Positions 17,130 to 25,398 of a stretch of 64,000 nucleotides of DNA are shown here, in pieces. Made by a program: the position numbers and the translations under genes. The stretch covers positions 153,213-217,212 of the forward strand of contig NZ_CALCZQ010000053.1 of assembly GCF_937903345.1 (NCBI RefSeq), written 5' to 3'. The first letter of the stretch is position 1. Each line of letters starts with the position of its first letter. Under the pieces are notes generated by a model. It did not search any database and was not told the origin of the DNA. It saw only the letters and a program-made list of their open reading frames with translations. The stretch is from an uncultured Emticicia sp. GTDB lineage: Bacteria > Bacteroidota > Bacteroidia > Cytophagales > Spirosomataceae.

Positions 17130-17804
17130 TTACTTCGCTACTGCTTTCATCATCAAATCTGCTACGAACTGATTGCCGATTTCATTCAAGTGTACACGGT
17201 CAGTTGTTAAAATACCAGACTCTTTATTAGTTGGATTATTTTTAAGGTTATAGCCTATAAATTCTTTGCGTAAATCAATGAGTGGGCAATCGAATTTTGC
17301 CGAAATTGTGCGGATAATATTTGAGTAATGATTCAAATCTCCATCTTGTTGATTGCTATTATCAGTACGTTCGCCGATGGCAGCAGGTGTGCAGCAGATT
17401 ACCTTAATTCCCTGCGACTGCATTTTTTTGATGAGGGCAGTGTAGAAATTACCAAATTTATCTGCATCGGTGCCTGTTCCGTAGCTGGCTTTATGCCAAA
17501 CGTCATTTACCCCTACATAAATTACAACGACATCAGGCTTTTGAGAAAGTACATCGTCTTCCATTCTTAGGTACAAATCATACACTTTGTTACCGCCAAT
17601 ACCCGCTCCTATTAGTTGAAATTTATCTTTAATGCCTTGTTTTTCGAGCATTTCTTTCATTTTGGTGATGTATCCACCTGGATTTACGCCCGCTTGCGTA
17701 ATTGAATCACCAAAGAAAATAACTTTAGTGGGTTTGTCTTGTTTAAGAGAAAACATTGATAGTGAGAGTAAAACTAACAATAGAGTTTTGAAAGAAGTTT
17801 TCAT
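17130..17804 (-). CDS. Secreted SGNH/GDSL hydrolase
   Basis: A 224-residue esterase/lipase-type enzyme with a signal peptide. The four SGNH blocks are visible: block I FFGDSITQAG (catalytic Ser), block II GAGIGGNKVYD (Gly), block III VGVNDVWHK (Asn) and block V DRVHLNEIGN (catalytic Asp and His). All catalytic positions are intact. Homologues deacetylate glycans or hydrolyse small esters. It ends in a clear terminator and stands as a single gene. Confidence 0.88.
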   Translation of the reverse strand: MKTSFKTLLLVLLSLSMFSLKQDKPTKVIFFGDSITQAGVNPGGYITKMKEMLEKQGIKDKFQLIGAGIGGNKVYDLYLRMEDDVLSQKPDVVVIYVGVNDVWHKASYGTGTDADKFGNFYTALIKKMQSQGIKVICCTPAAIGERTDNSNQQDGDLNHYSNIIRTISAKFDCPLIDLRKEFIGYNLKNNPTNKESGILTTDRVHLNEIGNQFVADLMMKAVAK

Positions 17805-17875
17805 TGAGTTTTATTAAAATAGATTGGTTGAATATAAACAGACGAAAGTAAAAAGATATTGGCAGAAAACAAAAA

Positions 17876-17905
17876 ACAGCGTTTCAGAAAGTTCCAAAAC
17901 GCTGT
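17876..17905 (-). terminator. Terminator left behind by a lost gene
   Basis: ACAGCGTTT and AAACGCTGT form a perfect 9-bp stem with a T-run on the minus-strand side. No intact minus-strand gene ends here; it follows the remnant at 17941-18087. Confidence 0.6.
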
Positions 17906-17940
17906 CAAAATCCCCTAAACTAAATACTATCTAATCTTTA

Positions 17941-18087
17941 TTACTTCACCTGTATCGAGCTATATTCAGCTGCTGTAGGTGCATGTGTGTCCAAATTTAC
18001 TTCTTTTGTAATTACGTGCTTACTATTTGATATTTCAAAACGACACTTTCAATCTGAAAAGCCAACTAAGCAAATTTTCTTAGTGAA
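17941..18087 (-). pseudogene. C-terminal remnant of a lost protein-coding gene
   Basis: A 49-codon frame with protein-like composition ends in LDTHAPTAAEYSSIQVK and a TAA, and is followed by an orphan terminator. One in-frame TGA interrupts it after LVGFSD, and a stop precedes it. Together this looks like the 3' end of a decayed gene. The family is not recognisable from so short a piece. Confidence 0.45.
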
Positions 18088-18510
18088 TTAAAAGTAGGGT
18101 TAAACTTATTGCTCTGTATTACAAATTACTAAAATGGTTATTTAAAAAGGTCGAGTGGTCATTACTCTTGATAACTTCAAAATGATCTTGTTACGATATT
18201 TAATTTAAAACCATTTTAATCTAATTAATCACTGAAAACATACTATTATTTTGCTTTTATGCCAAATTTTCGACTAAAGATTTATTGCTGCTTAAAAAGG
18301 TCGTTCCATGAAATCAAAAGCTACAGCAAATATTATTTAAACTATTACTTATCAACTACTTATCTAAATTTATCAAAACTAAGAAACTTTGGAGTAGTCG
18401 AAAAAATATCCATTTTCGTACAATTAAATATCATTTTCGTACACTATTTGATTTTGATTCACAAAACTTTATTACATTTGAGCGTAAAATAATCAACCTT
18501 TAATACTGAG
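18088..18510. other. Non-coding region with promoter of the DUF1080 gene
   Basis: I see no credible gene here; the 77-codon frame at 18259-18492 has no family signal and a low-complexity composition. The 3' third holds the direct repeats and promoter of the downstream gene. Confidence 0.5.
18412..18480 (+). promoter_or_regulatory. Direct-repeat activator site and promoter of the DUF1080 gene
   Basis: Two identical copies of ATTTTCGTACA (18412-18422 and 18433-18443) lie 21 bp apart, that is two helical turns. They sit immediately before TTTG (18447-18450) and the -7 element TACATTTG (18473-18480). Tandem sites with this spacing are typical of AraC-type or response-regulator activators. Confidence 0.55.
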
Positions 18511-19290
18511 ATGAAAAAAGTTAAAATCATTGCTTCGGTTGCATTTGCCATGCTTCTTAGTGCAAAATCTTATGCACAATCTTCTTCTACCCCGCCTGCG
18601 GTTTCACCGATGCCGATGAAGCCCGAAATGACAGAAATTTGGAACCCAGAAGTTACGGTTGTAACTCCAGGAAAAACAAGTTCCGATGCACCATCAGATG
18701 CGATTATATTATTTGATGGTAAAGATTTGTCACAATGGGTAAGTGCAAAAGATGGTTCGGCTGCCCCATGGGCAGTTATTGATGGACGTATGGAAGTTGT
18801 GCCAAAAACTGGAGATATTAAAACAAAAATGAAATTTGGTGATTGTCAACTACACATTGAGTTTTCGGCACCAGATGAAGTTGCAGGCCAAAGCCAAGGC
18901 CGTGGTAATAGTGGAGTTTTTTTTCAAGACCGCTACGAATTACAGATTTTGGATTCTTATCAAAACCGCACATACCGTAATGGACAAGCGGGAAGTATAT
19001 ACAAGGATGTAGCTCCGCTCGTCAATGCTATGCGTAGCCCACTCGAATGGAATACTTATGATGTAATTTATACTGCACCTCGCTTCAAGCCAGATGGTCG
19101 TCTGGATTATCCTGCTCGTATTACAGTTTTGCATAATGGCGTGTTGGTTCAAAACAATACTACGATTTTGGGTCTAACAAACTACATTGGCTTACACATG
19201 TATCCAGAAGCTCACGGCGAAGACGTGATTCACTTACAAGACCACGGTAACAAAACTCAATTCAGAAATATTTGGATTAGAAGACTGTAA
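18511..19290 (+). CDS. Exported DUF1080 (3-keto-disaccharide hydrolase-like) protein
   Basis: A 259-residue protein with signal peptide (cleavage near KSYAQ) and a single concanavalin-like DUF1080 domain (about 65-259). Family marks are ILFDGKDLSQWVS, GNSGVFFQDRYELQILDS and the final FRNIWIRRL. Some DUF1080 proteins hydrolyse 3-keto-glycosides, usually next to Gfo/Idh oxidoreductases, which are missing here. The upstream tandem repeats suggest it is inducible. Terminator follows directly. Confidence 0.88.
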   Translation: MKKVKIIASVAFAMLLSAKSYAQSSSTPPAVSPMPMKPEMTEIWNPEVTVVTPGKTSSDAPSDAIILFDGKDLSQWVSAKDGSAAPWAVIDGRMEVVPKTGDIKTKMKFGDCQLHIEFSAPDEVAGQSQGRGNSGVFFQDRYELQILDSYQNRTYRNGQAGSIYKDVAPLVNAMRSPLEWNTYDVIYTAPRFKPDGRLDYPARITVLHNGVLVQNNTTILGLTNYIGLHMYPEAHGEDVIHLQDHGNKTQFRNIWIRRL

Positions 19291-19314
19291 GTTTGAACAG
19301 TTTGCAGTTATTTT

Positions 19315-19352
19315 AAACAGCTTCTTTCTTCTATTGGAAAGAAGCTGTTTTT
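19315..19352. terminator. Bidirectional terminator
   Basis: AAACAGCTTCTTTC and GAAAGAAGCTGTTT form a near-perfect 14-bp stem between the convergent DUF1080 and blaR1-type genes, with a T-run on the plus side. Confidence 0.85.
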
Positions 19353-19365
19353 GTTTATGAGTAGC

Positions 19366-21765
19366 TTAATTATTGATAGCCAGTAGCTTTACGGCATCAC
19401 CATTCTTTACTTTTATATCGCTCTTCAAAATAACTTTGTCGCCTACTTTCAAGCCTTTGGCTATCCATTTTCCATCCTTTAAAGCAGCTGGAATTGCCTT
19501 TACAAAGTAGTTTCTCAATTTTTCATTCTCAACACCATCAACATTTACTATTATATTATCAACTGAATATTGCTTATTCTTAAATTGGACTGGAATTGCC
19601 GTTGCAATAGACGTCCCTTCTTTGTCAACAACTACATAAACCGAACAAGTGCCTTTATTATCACGAATGAGTCCGTCAGTAATCTGAAAGTTTTTAACTA
19701 CTACTCCTACCCTAACAGGTTTTGGTGGTTTGAAAGCAGAAGGCGTTCTCACACGAGCAGGTGGTTGTGGAGCAGTTGGCGATGAAACTCTAGCTGGCGG
19801 TGTTGGTGGTATCGGTGCAAAACTTCTTGAGCGATTGTAATTATAGTTTTTGCCATAACTACTAAAATTAATATATTCACCTTTTAAACTTATACTAAAA
19901 TCTTTCTCTTGAAACTCTTTATGCTTCTTTCCCCAAGTTTTGTTTATCCAGTTCCAAACTTTTTCATAGACTGCCGCCGATTGTAGCTCTAAATCAATCA
20001 AAAGTTTATCACCTTTTAAACGCACTTCAAAATCTGTCTTGTTTTTGATTAGCCCATCTTTATATAGCATTTCAGCAAACGACTCTAAATCTTTTTTGAA
20101 ACGAGCTTCTTCTTCTTTAGCCAGTTTCTCCAAAACCTTGCCTTTTTTCTCCATGATTTTACCAAGACTATCCATCGGTTTTGAGTAACGTTCCATCAAT
20201 CGGCCTAAGCTATCCATTGGTGAACTAAGGCGTTGCAAACGCTTCTCAAATGGACGCATTTCGACTTCAATACCATTCATTTGCTGCTCAAACTCGTGCA
20301 TTTGTTTTTCTAATACTCGCTCTTGTTTCTCCAAATCTTTGAGTTTTCGCAAAACATCAGCTGGCATTTTTTCAGCATCCATGTATTTGTTATGGATTTT
20401 TTGCATAGCCAAACTTACCTCCTGAATCTGAATCGACAAATCTTGAATTTTTCGTTGTGGTACTTGAAACTTACGTTGAACCTGTTGCATAGCTTCGCTC
20501 TCTTTTTCCATTTGACGACTATACTTTTCTTCCATTTGGCGGCTCAATACCTCCATTTCCTTACCATATTTCTCCATTTCTTTGCCCAAAGCCTCCATTT
20601 CGGCTTCAACTTCATCTAATTTGGAGGTATCAGCGGGCATTTCTACATTATCGGCAACACTTATTGGAGTAACCTTTTCAATATCAGTTGTTTTAGCTAT
20701 TTCAGATTTTTCATCTTTGGCTGTTGGTGAATCTTTCTTGATTTCTTTTTGGGCGTAAGTAATTCCCAAAGCTACGACCAAAATCATTCCCAAAACTGCA
20801 GCCCAATTACCATAACTCATTGGTTTTGAATCGTTTATTCCGATAATACGTTTGATTCGATCCATAAAAGTTTGGCGTTTTGCCCCGAAAGCCATTGCCA
20901 AACGTGGTTGTTGTTGATAACTTGCTACTTGCGTAAGAGCTTTAGCTAATACCAAACTATCGCCACAGATTTCTACTGCAAAATCATCGCAACAGTTTTC
21001 TCGTTCGTCACGCACTTTGCCCGAAATAAACCAAGTGACAGGATGAAAGAAAAACAAGATTTCAACGAAATTTTGAAAGATATTGACCAAATAATCGTAG
21101 CGTTTGATGTGTGCCAATTCGTGAGCCAAAATTGCTTCTAATTGCTTGCTTGTTAGACCTGAAGCAATTCCTACGGGCAGTAAAACCACAGGTTTTATCC
21201 AACCAATAGTCATCGGTATGATTGCAAGTGCCGATTCGAGTAGTTTGATAGACGCTGGCATTTGTGTTTTTTCAAGTAAGCTATTCATTAATACCTGAAT
21301 ATCAGTACTTATCGGATGTACCTTTTGTACTTTTAGACTTTGTATATGCGTAAAACCTACTACCAAACGCAACAATAAAAGTGTAGTTCCGACCAACCAA
21401 ATCATGACAAAAACGTCAAGATTATTTTGCAAGAAAAACTCAATTTGTTGAAAAAAAGTAAGTCTTTTTGGCGTAAAAATCAAGTTCGGATTATTGAGCA
21501 AAAAATTACCAAATACCTGATTGCTCTGCAAAGTAGTGGAAATGCTGTCGGGCTGATAAATCATTAAAAAAGTAGCGATAGCAGCCACAAACTGCAAAGT
21601 TAAAGCTCCGATTCCGAGTCGGTAGCGAGTGACGGATAGCTTGAACACGTAGTACAAAATACCGAAGACCAACAAAATGGCAAATCCTTGCCAAATTGAG
21701 TGAATGAGTGTCCAGCCGAGAGCCGAACTTGTATTGTAGTTGATAATGTCAATTAGCTTTTTCAT
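19366..21765 (-). CDS. BlaR1/MecR1-like M56 membrane metallopeptidase with long coiled coil
   Basis: A 799-residue sensor protease. Four N-terminal membrane helices (about 15-135) precede the cytosolic zinc protease loop with HELAH at residues 215-219 and the third ligand in ERENCCDD. A further membrane helix lies near 325-340. Unlike BlaR1, there is no penicillin-binding sensor. Instead residues about 370-600 are a highly charged coiled coil with repeated MEK/MEKYS elements, followed by a Pro-rich linker (PIPPTPPARV) and a C-terminal domain (about 690-799) whose pattern AALKDGKWIAKGLKVGDKV recalls TonB C-terminal domains. It lies 60 nt after the BlaI-type repressor gene, with which it should form a signalling pair. 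The signal is unknown. Confidence 0.85.
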   Translation of the reverse strand: MKKLIDIINYNTSSALGWTLIHSIWQGFAILLVFGILYYVFKLSVTRYRLGIGALTLQFVAAIATFLMIYQPDSISTTLQSNQVFGNFLLNNPNLIFTPKRLTFFQQIEFFLQNNLDVFVMIWLVGTTLLLLRLVVGFTHIQSLKVQKVHPISTDIQVLMNSLLEKTQMPASIKLLESALAIIPMTIGWIKPVVLLPVGIASGLTSKQLEAILAHELAHIKRYDYLVNIFQNFVEILFFFHPVTWFISGKVRDERENCCDDFAVEICGDSLVLAKALTQVASYQQQPRLAMAFGAKRQTFMDRIKRIIGINDSKPMSYGNWAAVLGMILVVALGITYAQKEIKKDSPTAKDEKSEIAKTTDIEKVTPISVADNVEMPADTSKLDEVEAEMEALGKEMEKYGKEMEVLSRQMEEKYSRQMEKESEAMQQVQRKFQVPQRKIQDLSIQIQEVSLAMQKIHNKYMDAEKMPADVLRKLKDLEKQERVLEKQMHEFEQQMNGIEVEMRPFEKRLQRLSSPMDSLGRLMERYSKPMDSLGKIMEKKGKVLEKLAKEEEARFKKDLESFAEMLYKDGLIKNKTDFEVRLKGDKLLIDLELQSAAVYEKVWNWINKTWGKKHKEFQEKDFSISLKGEYINFSSYGKNYNYNRSRSFAPIPPTPPARVSSPTAPQPPARVRTPSAFKPPKPVRVGVVVKNFQITDGLIRDNKGTCSVYVVVDKEGTSIATAIPVQFKNKQYSVDNIIVNVDGVENEKLRNYFVKAIPAALKDGKWIAKGLKVGDKVILKSDIKVKNGDAVKLLAINN

Positions 21766-21824
21766 AATTACCCCAAGGAGTTTACATTATATCTTACGAG
21801 GAAATAAGATATAAAATTTCGATT

Positions 21825-22217
21825 TTATAAATTCATATTCTTTTCTTTTTCGGCAATGAGTTTCTTAATTTCATCTAATTCATCAAGACTAACTTCCTGA
21901 TTACCAAGTGCTTGCATGACGAGTTTCATCGCTGAGCCTCTGAAAGTAGCATCAACGAATTTTCCGAGTAAAAGTTGCTGAGTCTGCTCCTCGCCTATTT
22001 CGGCTTGATAGAGATGATAACGCCCTTCTTCGGTGCGGCTCACGATGTGTTTTTCGTGCATAATTTGCAATAATTTCAGCGTAGTTGTATAGCCGACTTC
22101 TTTTATCTTGGAGAGTTCGTCGTTTATTTGTCGTACCGTAGCTTTGCCCAATTGCCATAAAATCTGCAAAATTTCCAGTTCTGATTCGGTGGGTTTTATT
22201 GATGATATATTTTTCAT
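21825..22217 (-). CDS. BlaI/MecI-family transcriptional repressor
   Basis: A 130-residue winged-helix repressor. The DNA-binding half contains PTESELEILQILWQLGKATV and YTTTLKLLQIMHEKHIVSR; the C-terminal helices (about 85-125) mediate dimerisation. Family members repress their own operon and are inactivated by proteolysis through the partner BlaR1-like peptidase, which is the next gene. Three near-perfect copies of TACGAA-N4-TTCGTA lie in its promoter, exactly where an autorepressor should bind. No beta-lactamase is nearby, so the regulon is something other than classical resistance. Confidence 0.92.
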   Translation of the reverse strand: MKNISSIKPTESELEILQILWQLGKATVRQINDELSKIKEVGYTTTLKLLQIMHEKHIVSRTEEGRYHLYQAEIGEEQTQQLLLGKFVDATFRGSAMKLVMQALGNQEVSLDELDEIKKLIAEKEKNMNL

Positions 22218-22226
22218 AATTTTGTT

Positions 22227-22298
22227 TACGAATGATTTCGTAGCAAATGTAATACGAAATTATTCGTAGTTCCAAATTTTATTACGAATAATTTCGTG
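22227..22298 (-). promoter_or_regulatory. blaI-type promoter with three palindromic operators
   Basis: Operators: TACGAATGATTTCGTA (22227-22242), TACGAAATTATTCGTA (22253-22268, perfect dyad) and TACGAATAATTTCGTG (22283-22298). On the minus strand the promoter is TTTG (22273-22276), a 21-nt spacer, and TACATTTG (22244-22251). The middle operator fills the spacer; the outer ones flank the -33 and -7 elements. Confidence 0.8.
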
Positions 22299-22318
22299 GT
22301 TATTACAAATTAACTTCA

Positions 22319-22352
22319 TTTGCAATAATTAATTTTAAAAAAACTATCTTTG
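22319..22352 (+). promoter_or_regulatory. Promoter of the first DUF5690 transporter gene
   Basis: TTTG (22319-22322), a 22-nt spacer and TATCTTTG (22345-22352). The operator cluster lies within 50 nt, so the BlaI-type repressor could also influence this divergent promoter. Confidence 0.5.
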
Positions 22353-22378
22353 AATGTCTTTCAATCAACGCCTTCATC

Positions 22379-23653
22379 ATGCCCCAAAAACTAACACAAA
22401 TTATTGGTCGTAGCTCGTTTAGCTTAACTTTGTTTGCCTCTGTAACGGCTTTTTTTACATATATGTGTTTTTACCCTTTTAGACGTGCCTATACGGCAGC
22501 GACCTATGAAGAATTGGCTTTTTTTGGGGTAAGTTTCAAGATTCTTATCATTACGGCACAGGTTTTGGGTTTTGCAGTATCAAAAGGATTAGGCATTAAA
22601 TATGTTTCTGAAATGTTGCCCGCCAATCGCTCACGTAACTTACTGATAATGATTACCTTATCCTGGATTTGCTATTTATTTTTTGCTCTCACTCCTGCCC
22701 CATTCAATTTGGTGTTTATCTTTTTAGCAAGTTTACCTTTGGGCATGGTTTACGGAACAATTTTGGGGTTTTTGGAAGGAAGAAAAACGACCGATTTACT
22801 GGTTGCTGTGCTTACGGCTTCATTTATAATGGGTTCGGGTTTTGCCAAAAGCATAGGAAAATGGGTGATGACGACCCTCGAAGTTAGTCAGTTTTGGATG
22901 CCATTTGTAGCTTGTGCCATTATGATTGTACCGTTTGGAATTTGTGCGTGGTTGATGGGACAAATTCCGCCACCAACAGAAGCTGACAAAGAAAATAGAA
23001 CTGAACGAAAACCTATGCAAAAAGCTGACAGAAAGGCATTTATCAAAGAATTTGCTTTGAGTATGTTTATTTTTGTGGTGTCGTATGTGCTACTTACAAC
23101 TTTCAGAGAATTCAGAGACAATTTCACGCCTGAAATTTGGAAACTACTCGGTTACGGCAATAATTCAGCGATTTTTACACAAACTGAAACCCCAATTGCC
23201 ATTACTGTTTTACTGATAATGGCCGCTATGCGATGGGTACAAAATAACTATAAAGCCTTTGTGATTATTCAGCTTTTGATGTTGGCAGGTGGTGTTCTGG
23301 TTGGTGTAAGCACACTGCTTTATCAGCAGAAAATACTCTCACCCGTGGTGTGGCTAACTAGTTTGGGCTTGGGCGTATATATGGCTTATTCGATGTGCAA
23401 TAGTCTGTATTTCGAGCGAATGATTGCCGCTTTCAAAAAATCTGGCACTGTTGGTTTCTTGATTACATTTGCCGATTATTATGCTTATTTAGGAAGTATT
23501 TTGGTGCTTTTTTACAAAAACTTCTTTCAAAAAAGTATCAATTACCTTGATTTCTTTATTATCCTATCTTATTGTATATCAGTTATTTATGTCATTTTAG
23601 TTGGACTATCGATGTGGAATTTGAGTTTAAAACGAGCAAAGTCGATTGAGTAG
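22379..23653 (+). CDS. DUF5690 family MFS-like transporter (copy 1)
   Basis: A 424-residue membrane protein with about 12 helices. Family marks are FYPFRRAYTAATYE near the N-terminus, the loop FLEGRKTTD (about 130-138), QIPPPTEAD at the central loop and TTFREFRDNFTPEIW in the second half. It is paralogous to the protein encoded at 34356. DUF5690 proteins look like organophosphate:phosphate-type MFS carriers, but their substrate is not established. This copy has an ordinary promoter and lacks the PHO-like hexamer seen near the other copy. Confidence 0.85.
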   Translation: MPQKLTQIIGRSSFSLTLFASVTAFFTYMCFYPFRRAYTAATYEELAFFGVSFKILIITAQVLGFAVSKGLGIKYVSEMLPANRSRNLLIMITLSWICYLFFALTPAPFNLVFIFLASLPLGMVYGTILGFLEGRKTTDLLVAVLTASFIMGSGFAKSIGKWVMTTLEVSQFWMPFVACAIMIVPFGICAWLMGQIPPPTEADKENRTERKPMQKADRKAFIKEFALSMFIFVVSYVLLTTFREFRDNFTPEIWKLLGYGNNSAIFTQTETPIAITVLLIMAAMRWVQNNYKAFVIIQLLMLAGGVLVGVSTLLYQQKILSPVVWLTSLGLGVYMAYSMCNSLYFERMIAAFKKSGTVGFLITFADYYAYLGSILVLFYKNFFQKSINYLDFFIILSYCISVIYVILVGLSMWNLSLKRAKSIE

Positions 23654-23734
23654 ACGATGTAAACTAATGTAAAAATCAAATAAAGAAGATATTACATACT
23701 AAAAGCCCCACTTCTATTATTGATCCGAAAATTA

Positions 23735-25303
23735 TTATTCCGCATTAAAATCCTTAAAAACTTTCTTTATATTTGCATCAGTTGCTTTGTTTTTTGACTC
23801 CCAAGCGGCATCTAAATCAAGTACTACTAAGCCTTTTAGGCTCATTGCATTCATAAAATCATCTACTTTTCTTATAAAGTCATTATTTCTGCGAGATGAT
23901 TTCAGTGCAAAATCACGAGCAAAAATATCACCTTTGCTTTGTAATTCGTTCTTTTTTTCAATGATATAATTGAGGCGGTCAATAATATCTTTCATTGAGC
24001 GACCAATTACCTCGGTTGCTTCGAGTGTGCCGATTGTCAGTACGGTTGTACCGCCAAGCGTCGAAATTAGGCGTTGAGCGTCTGGATTTGTCTTTGGCAC
24101 AAATACCGATGATAAACTCGTAGTTGCACCCAACGACGCATTGATAACCGAGCGATTCTTTTTACCTTTTTTGGCTCCTTTGTATGATTTTTTCAACTCA
24201 TCTTCTTTTTCTTTCATTTGTTCGAGTAATTCCCAGCCTCGGAGCAATGTACCACGATACAAATTATAAAGTTTTAAATCTGTTTCGGCCTCGTTTATAG
24301 CATTGCGTACCACAAACCTGATTGTTTTCACATCACGTTTCTTGGTTTTATCTAATACAAAAAAGTCGATAGTAAAACCAAGTGAATCAAATGGATCTTT
24401 TACAAAATCATAATTTGGATGCCACGTAAACTCATACTGATTTGAGGTGTTTTTGATTAAAGAACTTTTACTAATCTGCTGATTATCAGTCAAAAAATCA
24501 AATTCTTGAATATCATCATCGCCATTGGGGTCAGATAAATAGAACCTAATATTGATTGTCTGATTTTCTTTAATCTTAAAAACTTGGTCTTTCGGCACAA
24601 CCACTATTTCTGGAGGTAAGTCAATTTGAGTTGCCTCTATTTTTAAGCGACCCTTCGATTGCGTTTTGGCAGGTTGGTCTTCTACATAAAACTCCAAAAA
24701 CATTGGATTTGCATCCAAAGTTCTTTCTTTCAGTTTCTTGAATTGTGTCAATGACGGCGACCATGAAATTTCCCCTTGTGAGGTCATTTTCATACCTTCA
24801 GGCATACTCTCAAACGATGGAATTACCACAATCGGGTCGTTGTCTTCGTCATACACAAAATCACGGTCGATTTTATAAACATTATTCGTATTATACTGTA
24901 CATAAAAAGGCTTCAAATCTCGAATAGCAGGACTTCGATTGACGTGCTGAATACGAAATTCAACCTTTGAAGAATGGGTTTCGTTGGTAGAATCGCACTT
25001 TGCCTCGAAGATTACTTGCTGAAATTTATAAGAATCAAGCCTATCGACCATCGAATAGGGAGGAGTCCAGGTAAAACGACCAAGTGAGTCGAACGCCATG
25101 CCTTCAAGTTTGCCTTGGGGTATAGTAAAACGAAATTTTTCGCAATTTTTTCCTTCTAATTTTAGTTCAAAAGAAACTTCAGATCCTTCTTTGAGTTGAG
25201 TCCATTCTTTTCCTGCTGGGAGTAATATTTTTGGAGTTTCTTGTGCAAATATTTGGAACGAAAACAATATAAATATACTAATTGTCAGGATTTTAAATTT
25301 CAT
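23735..25303 (-). CDS. Exported protein with Ig/cadherin-like repeats, unknown function
   Basis: A 522-residue secreted protein (signal peptide ending IFAQ). Residues about 25-345 form three beta-sandwich repeats of the type seen in putative Ig/cadherin domains, each marked by WTPPYS, ISWSPS or FTWHPN and by acidic calcium-binding-like loops (DEDNDP, DPNGDDD). The C-terminal third is helical with a Lys-rich segment (KKSYKGAKKGKKNRS) and one hydrophobic stretch (about 405-425). I know homologues only as conserved Bacteroidota hypotheticals. An envelope or gliding/adhesion-related role is possible but unsupported. Confidence 0.7.
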   Translation of the reverse strand: MKFKILTISIFILFSFQIFAQETPKILLPAGKEWTQLKEGSEVSFELKLEGKNCEKFRFTIPQGKLEGMAFDSLGRFTWTPPYSMVDRLDSYKFQQVIFEAKCDSTNETHSSKVEFRIQHVNRSPAIRDLKPFYVQYNTNNVYKIDRDFVYDEDNDPIVVIPSFESMPEGMKMTSQGEISWSPSLTQFKKLKERTLDANPMFLEFYVEDQPAKTQSKGRLKIEATQIDLPPEIVVVPKDQVFKIKENQTINIRFYLSDPNGDDDIQEFDFLTDNQQISKSSLIKNTSNQYEFTWHPNYDFVKDPFDSLGFTIDFFVLDKTKKRDVKTIRFVVRNAINEAETDLKLYNLYRGTLLRGWELLEQMKEKEDELKKSYKGAKKGKKNRSVINASLGATTSLSSVFVPKTNPDAQRLISTLGGTTVLTIGTLEATEVIGRSMKDIIDRLNYIIEKKNELQSKGDIFARDFALKSSRRNNDFIRKVDDFMNAMSLKGLVVLDLDAAWESKNKATDANIKKVFKDFNAE

Positions 25304-25398
25304 TTTTGTTGTTGATTTTTACAAATTAGCAATTATACTTGCCATATTTATACATCATCTATTTCGATGACTAACTCTTGGTCATCTTTGGTGTGTAT

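Noticed and set aside
18259..18492. 77-codon plus-strand reading frame
   Set aside because: It overlaps the repeat-and-promoter region of the DUF1080 gene, has low-complexity composition and no recognisable motif; the promoter elements explain the sequence better.
19366..22217. Beta-lactam resistance module
   Set aside because: BlaI and BlaR1 homologues are present, but the sensor domain and any beta-lactamase or PBP2a gene are missing; the operators also differ from the classical box.
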